This document shows positions 25,483 through 34,032 of a stretch of 64,000 nt of DNA, piece after piece. The stretch's first letter is position 1. Each line of letters opens with the position of its first letter. Position numbers and translations under genes: made by a program. Source of the DNA: Rhodoferax sp. BAB1 (lineage in GTDB: Bacteria; Pseudomonadota; Gammaproteobacteria; Burkholderiales; Burkholderiaceae_C); the NCBI RefSeq assembly GCF_013334205.1, contig NZ_CP054424.1, positions 3,756,376-3,820,375 on the forward strand, written 5' to 3'. Under the pieces are notes generated by a model that did no database searches, had not been told where the DNA came from, and saw nothing but the letters and a program-made list of their open reading frames with translations.

Positions 25483-25505
25483 GGCTGCCGTGGGCAGCCT
25501 TTTTT
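25483..25505 (+). terminator. Rho-independent terminator after flgMN
   Basis: Perfect stem GGCTGCC/GGCAGCC with a three-base loop, followed by six T residues. It ends the flgA/flgMN transcripts and marks the left border of the low-G+C insertion. Confidence 0.9.
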
Positions 25506-25683
25506 GTTTTCGGTGGAGACCTTGCGGGGTTTCGCGGTTTGTTAGGAGCGCGGCTCTGCGTTATATTGACCCGGATTCTTCAAGCAAAACAAGCACTTAG
25601 CTTGCAGCAAGAGAGGCGCCGTGATGAAAATTCGTCCATGTTATTCCGCACTTTTGCGGTCGATATCACGTTGAGCGTCATAG

Positions 25684-26118
25684 ATGAGCTCGAAACGAAC
25701 TCTGAATGGTTGGCGCAGGTTGTGGATCGTCGCTGCCGGCGCTGCATTGCTCTACGCCGTCTTCTGGGCGTTCGGCAACGTTCCGTCCACGTACGCGGTC
25801 GACCATAAGGTTGTGTCGGCCTACGCCAATCCGCAGTGCCGCCAGGTCATTCAAATGCCGGCAACCTCGAAGCTCGACCCCGAACCCGAGTACGGCAATC
25901 CGTGCTGGTCCCTCTACGTCTACAGGCACCTCTATGAGGATGCAGCTACTACTAGCGAAGGCTACGTGAGCGATATCGAAGGTCGTCGCCGTCAGGCTCT
26001 CCTGATTTCGCTCGGCATCGCCCTGGTCATGTGGCTCGTGGGCGTATCTCTGTTGTACGGTGCTGGCGCCGTTGTGGCTTGGATCCGCAAGGGCTTTGCG
26101 GCGTCTGCAGCCCAATGA
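25684..26118 (+). CDS. Hypothetical membrane protein
   Basis: A 144-residue protein I do not recognise. A hydrophobic helix lies at about residues 12-30 (LWIVAAGAALLYAVFWAFG) and a second at about 107-131 (ALLISLGIALVMWLVGVSLL). Between them is a hydrophilic loop of about 75 residues with two cysteines (NPQCRQV and NPCWSLYVYRHLYE), probably periplasmic if both ends are cytosolic. Its base composition is unlike the flanking flagellar genes, consistent with transfer. It probably has no role in motility. Start: ATG 25684; no strong ribosome site is seen, which is common in gene cassettes. Confidence 0.7.
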   Translation: MSSKRTLNGWRRLWIVAAGAALLYAVFWAFGNVPSTYAVDHKVVSAYANPQCRQVIQMPATSKLDPEPEYGNPCWSLYVYRHLYEDAATTSEGYVSDIEGRRRQALLISLGIALVMWLVGVSLLYGAGAVVAWIRKGFAASAAQ

Positions 26119-26163
26119 CGCCCAACTCAAACGTTAGGCCGCAGAACCAAGCACCTGCCCGAC

Positions 26164-26829
26164 ATGTCCACGTTTGATGAGGCTGCCGCCGTACGCACCT
26201 ACCTCAAGTTGATGCATGAGGTTGTGACCCGCCTGGACTTGATTTCTTACGCATGCAACGGTCAGTTGAATCTAGCCCCACCGTATGCCTTTGAGTACTG
26301 CTACTTGCAGTACAGACGCATATGTGAACTCCTCGCACTGGGTTGCCTGCAACTTCATGGTGATCTACCTGCTACCAGAACCAACGCGGCGACAAAGGAA
26401 TGGAACGCCGAGAGAATCATGGGCCTTCTGCACCGAAGTCATCCCCATGCGTTCCCGCAGTGTGCCGTCGCGACTAAGACGCCTACGGGATGGAACTACG
26501 TTGCGAACTCCAAGCCGAACGCCATGACACTCGTGGAGTTCAAGGCGTTGTATGGCAAGTGCGGCCAGGTTCTCCATCGAGGAACAATCCGCTCAGTTGA
26601 GACAGAACAGCCGCTGCAGAAGCAGGACTACGCTCAAGTGATTCTGTGGTCGCAAAAGATCGTGGACCTACTCAATCAGCACTTTGTGAGCAGATCCGAT
26701 GGTCACGGCCTGTACTTTGTTTCCCTCAAGACGGAGTCAGGAGGGCCTGCATGCAATGTGCTCACTGGATTCACCGAAGGGGCTGTCTCAGTCGCCACAT
26801 ATAACCTCTCGGTCGAAACTGCGGCCTAG
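26164..26829 (+). CDS. Hypothetical protein (cassette-like)
   Basis: A 221-residue soluble protein of unknown function. It is rich in Cys, His and Tyr, with a helical N-terminal part (AAAVRTYLKLMHEVVTRLDL) and segments such as YLQYRRICELLALGCLQLHG and EFKALYGKCGQVLHRGT. I see no known catalytic motif. Composition and codon use differ from the neighbours. It starts 25 bases after an attC-like junction, typical of a promoterless gene cassette. Start: ATG 26164. Confidence 0.7.
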   Translation: MSTFDEAAAVRTYLKLMHEVVTRLDLISYACNGQLNLAPPYAFEYCYLQYRRICELLALGCLQLHGDLPATRTNAATKEWNAERIMGLLHRSHPHAFPQCAVATKTPTGWNYVANSKPNAMTLVEFKALYGKCGQVLHRGTIRSVETEQPLQKQDYAQVILWSQKIVDLLNQHFVSRSDGHGLYFVSLKTESGGPACNVLTGFTEGAVSVATYNLSVETAA

Positions 26830-26913
26830 CCCCTCGCTTTGCACGGCCCAGAGCGCCAGCCTCAGTAGTCAGCTGAGCTCCAACGTTAACAAGCCGGTAG
26901 TCGTGAGACAAAG

Positions 26914-26942
26914 AAAAAGGGCTGCTCAGGCAGCCCTTTTTC
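26914..26942. terminator. Bidirectional terminator between the insertion and fliA
   Basis: AAAAAGGGCTGC, four-base loop, GCAGCCCTTTTT: a perfect GGGCTGC/GCAGCCC stem with A and T tracts on both sides. It can end the fliA operon (minus) and any transcript from the inserted genes (plus). Confidence 0.92.
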
Positions 26943-26955
26943 TTATGTATCTCTC

Positions 26956-27672
26956 TCAATGCGACCGCATCTTTGCCCGCAGCCGCGCGATCGACTGGCT
27001 GTGGAGCTGGCACACGCGCGATTCGGTGATGCCCAGCACGGCGGCGATTTCCTTGAGGTTCATGTCCTGCTCGTAGTACATGCTCATGATGTACTGCTCG
27101 CGCTCGGGCAGGTGCTTGATGGCCTCGGTCAGGGCGCTGCGGATGCGCTGGTTGCGCAGCAGCTGCAGCGGGTCGGAGTCGCCGTCGACCATGTGGCGGT
27201 CGAGGAAGGTGTCGTCGCCCTCGCCGCTGCCGGTCATGTCTTCCAGGTAGACCAGCTGCGTGCCCTTGACCTTGTAGAGCAGGGCCTGGTACTCGGCCAG
27301 CTCCAGGCCCAGTTCGGCGGCGATCTCGGATTCGCTGGGGGAGCGGCCGAGCTTGTGTTCCAGGCGGGTGAGCGCCCCTTCGATTTCCTTCTGGCTCTTG
27401 CGCGAGCCGCGGCTCATCCAGTCGTTCTCGCGCAGCTCGTCGATCATGGCGCCGCGGATGCGCTGGGTGGCGAAGGTTTCGAACTGCACGCCCTGGCTGG
27501 CCTCGTAGCGGGTGAGCGCCTCCGACAGGCCGATCAGGCCGACCTGGATCAGATCGTCGACCTGGATGCTGGGCGGCAGCTTGGCCATCATGTGGTGGGC
27601 CAGGCGGCGCACCAGCGGCGAGTACTGCCGGATCAGGGCGTCGCGGTCGAGCTGGCCTTTGGCGGTGTACAT
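26956..27672 (-). CDS. fliA: RNA polymerase sigma factor for flagellar operon FliA (sigma-28)
   Basis: 238 residues. Region 2 reads QVDDLIQVGLIGLSEALTRY and FETFATQRIRGAMIDELREN; region 4 reads LKEIAAVLGITESRVCQLHS. FliA directs RNA polymerase to late flagellar promoters and is held by FlgM. Start: ATG 27672, with GAGGAG upstream. The frame is open further upstream, but those residues belong to the flhG tail region. If flhG had one more C in its C7 tract, its stop would overlap this ATG as TGATG, so coupling is likely ancestral. Confidence 0.97.
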   Translation of the reverse strand: MYTAKGQLDRDALIRQYSPLVRRLAHHMMAKLPPSIQVDDLIQVGLIGLSEALTRYEASQGVQFETFATQRIRGAMIDELRENDWMSRGSRKSQKEIEGALTRLEHKLGRSPSESEIAAELGLELAEYQALLYKVKGTQLVYLEDMTGSGEGDDTFLDRHMVDGDSDPLQLLRNQRIRSALTEAIKHLPEREQYIMSMYYEQDMNLKEIAAVLGITESRVCQLHSQSIARLRAKMRSH

Positions 27673-28456
27673 CAGAGGCTCCTCGCGGCACGCGAGTCGC
27701 GGCCGGCGGCAGGGGGGGCGTCCAGCGCGGCGGCTGCAGCGCATGTTCCAGGGTGCGCAGGGCCAGGCGCTGGACCTCCCCGGTCTGTTCGGGGCAGACG
27801 GTCAGGGCCGGCACCTCGCAGGCGAGGAAGTCCCGGGCACAGTCCTGCAGGTTCCTGCTGATGCTGTGGCCCGAGACGCGGGTGGCCAGGTTGGAGTCGT
27901 CCATCACAGCCACGATGGTAGGCCTAAGTTTGCCCATGTTCAACAACTGCTTGAGCGCGTGGTAGGCGGTCAGCAGCGCGGCATCGCTGGTCGAGACCGG
28001 CAGCAGCGGCGACAGGCCGCTGCCCTGCAGCGAGCGCGCCAGTTCGTGCGCCGGGGCGTAGAGCAGGATCAGCTCGTAGTCGTGGAAGAGTTCGGCCAGC
28101 TGGCGCGCGCGCTCGGCACTCGCCGCGGCCGGCGGGCCGGCCTGGGGCGTGCCCATGGCGGTCAGGCCCAGGGCGGCCGGCACGATGGGCCAGTCTTCCG
28201 GGCCCTGGCCGAGGTGGCTCAGTTCGTCGCTGTCCATCAGCAGCTGCTGCAGGCCGGGCTGCGCTTCGGATTCGCGCATGTGGGCGTCGAGCACCACCAC
28301 CGGGTAATCCAGCGCCGTCCAGGCCGCACACAGTTGCCACAGCAGGGGCAGCTCGCTGCGGCGGTCGCCGTGGCTGGCCAGGGCGACGATGCGCGGCGCG
28401 TGGCCGGCGGCCAGGGCGGCCAGACCGGCGGCCTGGTGGCTGTCGGTGTCAAGCAT
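27672..28456 (-). CDS. flhG: FlhG/FleN/MinD-like protein, degenerate and frameshifted at the 3' end
   Basis: About 250 residues between flhF and fliA, the position of flhG. The core resembles a MinD/ParA fold (IVALASHGDRRSELPLLWQL; YPVVVLDAHMRES; YELILLYAP; LRPTIVAVMDDSN). The deviant Walker A loop (KGGxGKT) is missing, replaced by SHGDRRS. As sequenced, the frame has no stop before fliA and reads on through the whole of fliA to 26771. Adding one C to the C7 tract at 27712-27718 restores a stop that overlaps the fliA start (TGATG). The end given here is that restored end. This is either a sequencing slip or a real frameshift. In relatives FlhG limits flagellar number through FlhF. Confidence 0.75.
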
Positions 28457-29903
28457 GCAGCCGTCCCTGTGCGTGCAGGCCCTGCGTGCCGGCCTGCGCG
28501 AAATACAGGCCCAGTTCGGCCATCTGCGGGTCGTGGGCCGATTTGCCCGAGGAGCGCATGGACAGGCGGACCAGCTGCTCGGCGTCGGCGCGTTCCCAGT
28601 CCTCGGGCACGCGCTGGCCGCTGCTCACGCCGCGCAGCACCAGGTGGTTGCGGATGACGGTGTCCAGCGCGGGGCCGAGCTTGACGGCCTCGTCGATCTT
28701 GGTCAGCACGGCCTGTTTCGCGCCGAAGTTGGCCACGGCCTCGTCCTGGGTGTCGCCATGGCTAGCCGCGTTGAGCACCAGCAGGCGCTTGATCTGCGGC
28801 AGGTTCAGCACGTCGAGGATGTCGCGCTTGCGCGGGTCGCGCGGGGCCACGCCGGTGGTGTCGATGATGACCATCTTGCGGTTGCTCAGCAGGCCCAGCA
28901 GGTCCTGCAGGGCGGCGCGGTCGTGCGCCATGTGGGCCACCACGCCCAGCATGCGGCCGTAGGCGCGCAGTTGCTCATGGGCGCCGATGCGGTAGCTATC
29001 CAGGGTGATCAGGCCCACGCTGCCGGCGCCGTGCGTGCGCGCGCACAGCGCGGCCAGCTTGGCGGCGGTGGTGGTCTTGCCCACGCCGGTGGTGCCGACC
29101 AGGGCGAATACGCCGCCTTCGTCCTTCAGCGCGGGGCCGCCGGCGTCGGTCTTGATGTTGCGCGTGAGCACGCCCAGCAGCCAGAGCATGGCCTCGGCCG
29201 GGCTGGCGTCGTCCGGCATCATGCTGAGCACGGCGCGCGCCAGGGCGGGCGAGTAGCCGGAGCGGATGAGCTTGAGGGTGAGGTTGGCGTGGATCGGGCT
29301 TTGTTTGGTCTGGCCCAGCCAGGCCAGGGTGCTGAAGCGTTCCTCGATCAGATCCTTCATGGCGCTGAGTTCGTTGACCAGGCCCTGCGGCACGGCGGCC
29401 GGGGCGGCGGCCACGGGTGCCGCAGCGACGGGCAAAGGCGCGGGGGCGGCCACGGCCTTGCGCGGGGGCTGCGGGGCGACCTCGGGATCGGGCGGGATGA
29501 TTTCGTAGGCGGGGCGGGCCGACTGGGGCGCTGCGGCCTTGGCCTGTTGCTGGGCTTCGGCGCGGCGCTGCAGCATGCGTTCACGCACATAGTCCTGGAA
29601 GGACAGGGTGCTCATGGCCAGCTGGGCGGCGTCGTCTTCCACCGGGGTCTGGGCGGCGGCACGCACGGCGGCGGGGCTGGGCGCGGGGGCGGCCTTGGCG
29701 CGGGGTGCGGGAGCCACGGGGGCGGTCGTAGCAGCGGGGACACTCTGGTCCAGCGTGGCCAGCGATTCCTCGGTGGTGGCCACCACTTCGATGCCCTGCG
29801 GGGTCTGGCGGTTGGAGAGGATCAGCGTGCCATCGCCGAAAACCATGCGGGCCTTGGCCAGGGCTTCGCGGGCGGTGGCAGCGTAAAAACGTTGGATGTT
29901 CAT
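28449..29903 (-). CDS. flhF: Flagellar biosynthesis GTPase FlhF
   Basis: 484 residues, an SRP-family GTPase. The N-terminus (MNIQRFYAATAREALAKARM, VFGDGTLILSNRQ) is typical; the middle (about 70-190) is Ala/Pro-rich and disordered. The GTPase domain has GTTGVGKTTTAAKLAAL, ITLDSYRIGAHEQL, VIIDTTGVAPRDPR and LTKIDEAVKLGP. FlhF sets flagellar position at the pole in many bacteria. It overlaps flhA (ATGA) and flhG (8 bases). Confidence 0.97.
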   Translation of the reverse strand: MNIQRFYAATAREALAKARMVFGDGTLILSNRQTPQGIEVVATTEESLATLDQSVPAATTAPVAPAPRAKAAPAPSPAAVRAAAQTPVEDDAAQLAMSTLSFQDYVRERMLQRRAEAQQQAKAAAPQSARPAYEIIPPDPEVAPQPPRKAVAAPAPLPVAAAPVAAAPAAVPQGLVNELSAMKDLIEERFSTLAWLGQTKQSPIHANLTLKLIRSGYSPALARAVLSMMPDDASPAEAMLWLLGVLTRNIKTDAGGPALKDEGGVFALVGTTGVGKTTTAAKLAALCARTHGAGSVGLITLDSYRIGAHEQLRAYGRMLGVVAHMAHDRAALQDLLGLLSNRKMVIIDTTGVAPRDPRKRDILDVLNLPQIKRLLVLNAASHGDTQDEAVANFGAKQAVLTKIDEAVKLGPALDTVIRNHLVLRGVSSGQRVPEDWERADAEQLVRLSMRSSGKSAHDPQMAELGLYFAQAGTQGLHAQGRLHA

Positions 29904-31981
29904 GTCAGGGCACCTCGAAGGATCGGGCCGATGCGGATGGAATGGGTTTCAGGAATCTCGCTGTGCGCCAGCACCTGCATGCGCGGCGCGGCGCGGCGCA
30001 CCAGGCGCGCGATGGAATTGCGGATGGTGTCGGGCACCAGCAGGCAGGCCGGCACGCCGGTCTCTTCCTGCTTCATGGCCACGGTGGCGGCGTTGCGCGT
30101 GAGCATGTCCGCCACGCCGGGGTCCAGGGCCGGGCCGCCGGCATGGCCCAGGGCCTGCACCAGCAGGCGCTCCAGCGGCGGGTCGATGGCGATGACGTTG
30201 AGTTCCTTGGAGGGGCCGTAGATCTGCTGCACGATGGCCGGCGAGAGCGCCACGCGCACGCGCTTGGCCAGCTCGACCGGGTCGGTGGTGCTGGTGGCGT
30301 GTTCGGCGATGGTCTCGATGATGGTGCGGATGTCGCGGATGTGCACCGATTCCTCCAGCAGCAGCTGCAGGACTTTCTGGAACACGGCAATCGAGATCAT
30401 CTTGGGGACCACTTCTTCGATCAGTTTCGGTGCCAGCCGGCTGACGTGCTCGACCAGTTGCTGGGTCTCGGTGCGGCTCAGCAGCTTGGCGGCGTGGACC
30501 TGCATCAAGTGTGACAAATGGGTGGCCATCACGGTCTCGGAATCAACGACGGTAAAGCCGGCCATTTGCGCTGCTTCCTTCTGGCGCTCGTCGATCCAGT
30601 GCGCGGGCAGGCCGAAGGCCGGGTCGGTGGTGGCGGTGCCGATCAGCGGGGTGGTGATGCCACCCGGGTTGATGGCCAGGTACATGCCGGGGAAGGCCTC
30701 GCCGTCGCCGACCACCACACCGCGCAGGCTGATGCGGTAGCCGCTGGGCTTGAGCTCCAGGTTGTCGCGCACGTGCACGGGCGGTGGCAGGAAACCCACT
30801 TCCTGCGCGAACTTGCGGCGCACGCCCTTGATGCGGGTGAGCAGGTCGCCCTGGCGGTTCTTGTCCACCAGGGTGATGAGGCGGTAGCCCAGTTCCAGGC
30901 CGAGCTGGTCCACGGGCTGCAGGTCGTCCCAGCTGGCTTCGCCGTCGCCTTGTGCCGCCGGTGCCGCGGTGGCCTCCTCGGTGGGTGCCGGCTTGTTCGC
31001 GAGCACCCAGGCGGCGTAGCCCATCAGGGCGGCGATGGAGAGGAACACGATGTTGGGCATGCCGGGGATCAGGCCCAGCACGCCCAGGATGCCGGCGGTG
31101 ATGCCCAGTGCGCGCGGCGAGACGAACATCTGGTTGGCGATCTGGCGGCCCAGGTCTTCTTCCTTGCCCACACGCGACACCACCATGGCGGCCGAGACCG
31201 AGATCAGCAGGCCGGGGATCTGCGCGACCAGCGCATCGCCGACCGCCAGCAGGATGTAGCTGTCGGCGGCCTGGCCCGCGCTCAGGTTGTGCTGCAGCAT
31301 GCCGATGGCAAAACCGCCGATGATGTTGATGAAGAGGATCAGGATGCCGGCGATGGCGTCGCCGCGCACGAACTTGGAGGCGCCGTCCATGGAGCCGAAG
31401 AAGTCGGCTTCCTCGCTGACTTCGGCGCGGCGGCGCTTGGCCTCCTTCTCGTCGATCATGCCGGCGGAAAGATCGGCGTCCACCGCCATCTGCTTGCCGG
31501 GCATGGCGTCCAGGGCGAAGCGCGCCGACACTTCGGCAATACGCTCGGCGCCCTTGGTCACGACCACGAAGTTGATCACCACCAGGATGGCAAAGACGAT
31601 CAGGCCCACCGCAAAGTTGCCGCCGATCAGGAAGTGGCCGAAGGCCTCGATCACCGCGCCGGCCGCGCCAGGGCCGGTGTGGCCGTCGAGCAGCACCACG
31701 CGGGTGGACGCGACGTTGAGCGACAGGCGCATCAGCGTTGTCAGCAGCAGCACGGCCGGGAAGGACGCGAAATCCAGCGGGCGCAGCATGTAGGCGGCCA
31801 CCATCATCACCATCAGCGCCACGGCGATGTTGACGGTGAACAGGATGTCGAGCATCCAGGCCGGCAGCGGCAGCACCATCATGGCGAGGATGGCGACCAC
31901 CAGCAGCGGCGCGGCAGCGCCCGAGAGCACGGCGGCGTGGCGGCCGAAACGGCCTTGCAGGGTCTGGAAGAGCAGGTTCAT
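29900..31981 (-). CDS. flhA: Flagellar export apparatus protein FlhA
   Basis: 693 residues, normal for FlhA. The N-terminal half has about eight membrane segments and the FHIPEP signature region (RFALDAMPGKQMAVDADLSA; EEADFFGSMDGASKFVRGDA). The C-terminal cytosolic half (from about residue 350) docks chaperone-substrate complexes. It overlaps flhB by four bases and flhF by four bases. Confidence 0.98.
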   Translation of the reverse strand: MNLLFQTLQGRFGRHAAVLSGAAAPLLVVAILAMMVLPLPAWMLDILFTVNIAVALMVMMVAAYMLRPLDFASFPAVLLLTTLMRLSLNVASTRVVLLDGHTGPGAAGAVIEAFGHFLIGGNFAVGLIVFAILVVINFVVVTKGAERIAEVSARFALDAMPGKQMAVDADLSAGMIDEKEAKRRRAEVSEEADFFGSMDGASKFVRGDAIAGILILFINIIGGFAIGMLQHNLSAGQAADSYILLAVGDALVAQIPGLLISVSAAMVVSRVGKEEDLGRQIANQMFVSPRALGITAGILGVLGLIPGMPNIVFLSIAALMGYAAWVLANKPAPTEEATAAPAAQGDGEASWDDLQPVDQLGLELGYRLITLVDKNRQGDLLTRIKGVRRKFAQEVGFLPPPVHVRDNLELKPSGYRISLRGVVVGDGEAFPGMYLAINPGGITTPLIGTATTDPAFGLPAHWIDERQKEAAQMAGFTVVDSETVMATHLSHLMQVHAAKLLSRTETQQLVEHVSRLAPKLIEEVVPKMISIAVFQKVLQLLLEESVHIRDIRTIIETIAEHATSTTDPVELAKRVRVALSPAIVQQIYGPSKELNVIAIDPPLERLLVQALGHAGGPALDPGVADMLTRNAATVAMKQEETGVPACLLVPDTIRNSIARLVRRAAPRMQVLAHSEIPETHSIRIGPILRGALT

Positions 31982-33150
31982 GCGGCGCTCGGGTTCGGTT
32001 GGGCCAGGGGCGAGGCCTTGGGCTGCAGGGGATCAAGTCCGGGTGGCACGGGCGGCTGCGGCGGCTCGCCCGGCATGGGGCCTTCGCCGCGCATCGCGGC
32101 GCGCAGGCGGTAGATGTAGGCCAGTACCTGCGCCACCGCGGTGTACAGGCTGGCGGGGATGTCCTGGTCGAGCTCGGCGTGGGCGTACAGCGCGCGCGCC
32201 AGCACCGGCGACTGCAGCACCGGCACCTCGTTCGCCTTGGCGATGTCGCGGATCTTCATGGCCAGCAGGTCGGCGCCCTTGGAGATGACACGCGGCGCGC
32301 TCATGGTCTTCTCGTCGTATTTCACGGCCACGGCGTAGTGCGTGGGGTTCATCAGGATGAAGTCGGCCTTGGGCACGGCCTTGATGCTGCCGCGCTGGGC
32401 GATCTCGCGCGCCTTGTTGCGGCGGTGGCCCTTCATCTGCGGGTTGCCCTCGGACTCCTTGTGCTCGTCCTTCATTTCCTTGAGCGACATCTTGAGCTCG
32501 GACTGGTGCAGGAAGTTCTGCAGCGGCAGGTCGATCAGGGCCACCAGCAGGATGACCGTGAGCAGCAGGCCGGTGCCGGTGAGCAGCCACTCGAACATGG
32601 TTCCCAGCGCGGCGACCGACGGTTGCATCACCAGGGCGGCGACCGAGGGCAGGGTGGAGTGGATGAAGGCCGCCGCCAGCGCCAGGATGAAAAACATGAT
32701 GAAGGTGGTCTTGGCGGTCTCGGCCAGCTTCTTCTTGGAGACCAGGCCCTTGAGGCCGGCCAGGGGGCTGAGGCGCGTGAGGTCCGGCATGATGGGCTTG
32801 AGGCTGAGCACCCAGCCGCCCGAGGCCAGTGTGCTGAGCACGGCGACCGTGGTGACGATGAGCGCAAAGATGACGCAGCCGATCAGGCCGGTGAGCGCCA
32901 TGGCCTGCAGGCGATCGAGCATGCTGCCCGACTGCTGGACCACCGCCGCGTCGAAGGTGAGCTGCCGGCCCAGGGCCAGCTTGAGCTCGCCGTACATGTA
33001 GGGGGCCAGGAAGAGCAGGGTGAGGGCGCCGCCGCCGAGCACGGCCAGGTGCCCGATGTCGCGTGAACGTGCCACCTGGCCGTCTTCACGCGCCCGCTGC
33101 AGCTTGCGCGGCGAGGCGGGTAAATTGCGGTCCTGACTGCTGGAATCCAT
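31978..33150 (-). CDS. flhB: Flagellar export switch protein FlhB
   Basis: 390 residues. Four membrane segments lie in the N-terminal 210 residues. The cytosolic domain carries the autocleavage site NPTH (FILMNPTHYAVAVKYDEKTM), which switches export from hook to filament subunits. The C-terminal tail is Pro-rich. Start: ATG 33150. A perfect AAAGGCCG/CGGCCTTT inverted repeat lies about 50 bases upstream. Confidence 0.97.
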   Translation of the reverse strand: MDSSSQDRNLPASPRKLQRAREDGQVARSRDIGHLAVLGGGALTLLFLAPYMYGELKLALGRQLTFDAAVVQQSGSMLDRLQAMALTGLIGCVIFALIVTTVAVLSTLASGGWVLSLKPIMPDLTRLSPLAGLKGLVSKKKLAETAKTTFIMFFILALAAAFIHSTLPSVAALVMQPSVAALGTMFEWLLTGTGLLLTVILLVALIDLPLQNFLHQSELKMSLKEMKDEHKESEGNPQMKGHRRNKAREIAQRGSIKAVPKADFILMNPTHYAVAVKYDEKTMSAPRVISKGADLLAMKIRDIAKANEVPVLQSPVLARALYAHAELDQDIPASLYTAVAQVLAYIYRLRAAMRGEGPMPGEPPQPPVPPGLDPLQPKASPLAQPNPSAA

Positions 33151-33201
33151 GGTGGCGCGAAGCTGAAGTTCACGCCATTGTCGTCAAGGGGTGCCGTAAC
33201 T

Positions 33202-33224
33202 AAAGGCCGAAAAGACCGGCCTTT
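33202..33224. promoter_or_regulatory. Inverted repeat upstream of flhB
   Basis: AAAGGCCG and CGGCCTTT are perfect eight-base arms with a seven-base spacer, 52 bases before the flhB ATG. There is no T tract on the minus strand, so it is not a classic terminator. It could be an operator or a leader hairpin. Confidence 0.45.
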
Positions 33225-33296
33225 CCACCCTTGATCCTGAGGAGGCTTTCAAAGCCAGGGCACCCGTGGAACCGGCTTTGCCGGGCCACCGGGTGC

Positions 33297-33350
33297 GTCC
33301 CCCTCCCGCCGCAGGCGAGAGAGGGGGGAGACGCGAAGCGTCTCGGGGGG
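33297..33350. repeat. REP-like double hairpin between cheZ and flhB
   Basis: Two adjacent structures: a C-rich/G-rich arm pair (CCCCCTCCCGCC.. against ..GAGAGAGGGGGG) and a perfect GAGACGC/GCGTCTC stem with a three-base loop (33328-33344). The element lies just after the cheZ stop on the minus strand. It may slow transcription or protect mRNA, and looks like a dispersed intergenic repeat. Confidence 0.5.
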
Positions 33351-33357
33351 TGGTTCG

Positions 33358-34029
33358 TTAGAACCCCAAACTCGCCAGCAGGTCGTCGACCTGGGACTGG
33401 CTGGTGACCACGTCGGTGGATTGATCTGGATCGACCACGGGACCCGAGAGCACGACATCGTCCACGCTGAGCGGGGCAGCAACAGATGCTGGGGCGCTGA
33501 CGAGGGACTGCAATTCGGGCGGGGCGGTCTGGATCAGCAGCTGGACCAGCTGGTCTTCGATGGTGGTGGCCAGGTTCACCACGCGGGCGATCACCTGGCC
33601 GGTCAGGTCGTGGAAGTCCTGCGCCATCATGATCTCGGTCAGGTGCTGGTCGACCTCGCCATTGGCTTTTTCCAGGTCGGTCAGGAAATTCATGATGTGG
33701 CCCTTGGCCACGGCGGCCACCGGGTCGGCCACCAGCAGGGCGATCATGTGCCGGGTCTGGGCGGCGATGTGGTCGTGCTGGGTCTTGGCCTGGTCGACGC
33801 GGTTGAGCACCTTCTCGGCGGCCTCGCCGGTCAGGCGGGCAATGTAGGACAGGCGCGACTTGGCGTCGGGCAGTTCGCCGGCCGTGCCTTGCAGCTTTTC
33901 GGCATAACCCAGCTCGTGCAGGGCATCGTGCAGCTGACGGGTCAGCTGACCGATCTTGTGGTGGACGTCCGGGGCGGCGTCCGGGGAAGCGGCGTCCCCG
34001 GCGTTGTGGGCAGAGGCGCTGGGTTCCAT
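33358..34029 (-). CDS. cheZ: CheY-P phosphatase CheZ
   Basis: 223 residues. The catalytic helix contains MMAQDFHDLTGQVIARVV with the essential Gln, and the C-terminal peptide QVDDLLASLGF is the CheY-binding tail joined by a flexible linker. It dephosphorylates CheY-P. It lies three bases after cheY, and the other chemotaxis core genes are outside this window. Confidence 0.97.
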   Translation of the reverse strand: MEPSASAHNAGDAASPDAAPDVHHKIGQLTRQLHDALHELGYAEKLQGTAGELPDAKSRLSYIARLTGEAAEKVLNRVDQAKTQHDHIAAQTRHMIALLVADPVAAVAKGHIMNFLTDLEKANGEVDQHLTEIMMAQDFHDLTGQVIARVVNLATTIEDQLVQLLIQTAPPELQSLVSAPASVAAPLSVDDVVLSGPVVDPDQSTDVVTSQSQVDDLLASLGF

Positions 34030-34032
34030 GAT

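Larger units (their letters stand above)
25541..26890 (+). mobile_element. Low-G+C insertion with two integron-cassette-like units
   Basis: Between the flgMN terminator and the fliA terminator lies about 1.35 kb with visibly lower G+C and different codon use from its neighbours. Each of its two orphan genes lies on the plus strand. A junction at 26120-26139 (GCCCAAC, six bases, GTTAGGC) fits attC core sites RYYYAAC and GTTRRRY, and starts directly after the first stop codon, with the next gene 25 bases later. A GTTAGGA site lies at 25541 and a weaker CCAACGTTAAC at 26880-26890. No integrase is present. The attC central palindrome is not obvious, so the sites may be degenerate. Confidence 0.45.

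Noticed and set aside
26880..26890. CCAACGTTAAC as a second complete attC site
   Set aside because: Only the central AACGTT fits; the last positions break the GTTRRRY rule, so I use it only as a weak boundary of the insertion.
26771..28456. A 561-codon open frame that joins flhG to a second frame running through fliA
   Set aside because: After about residue 250 the sequence is an Arg/Pro/Ala-rich shadow of fliA in another frame. A single-base change at the C7 tract explains the lost stop better than a true fusion protein.
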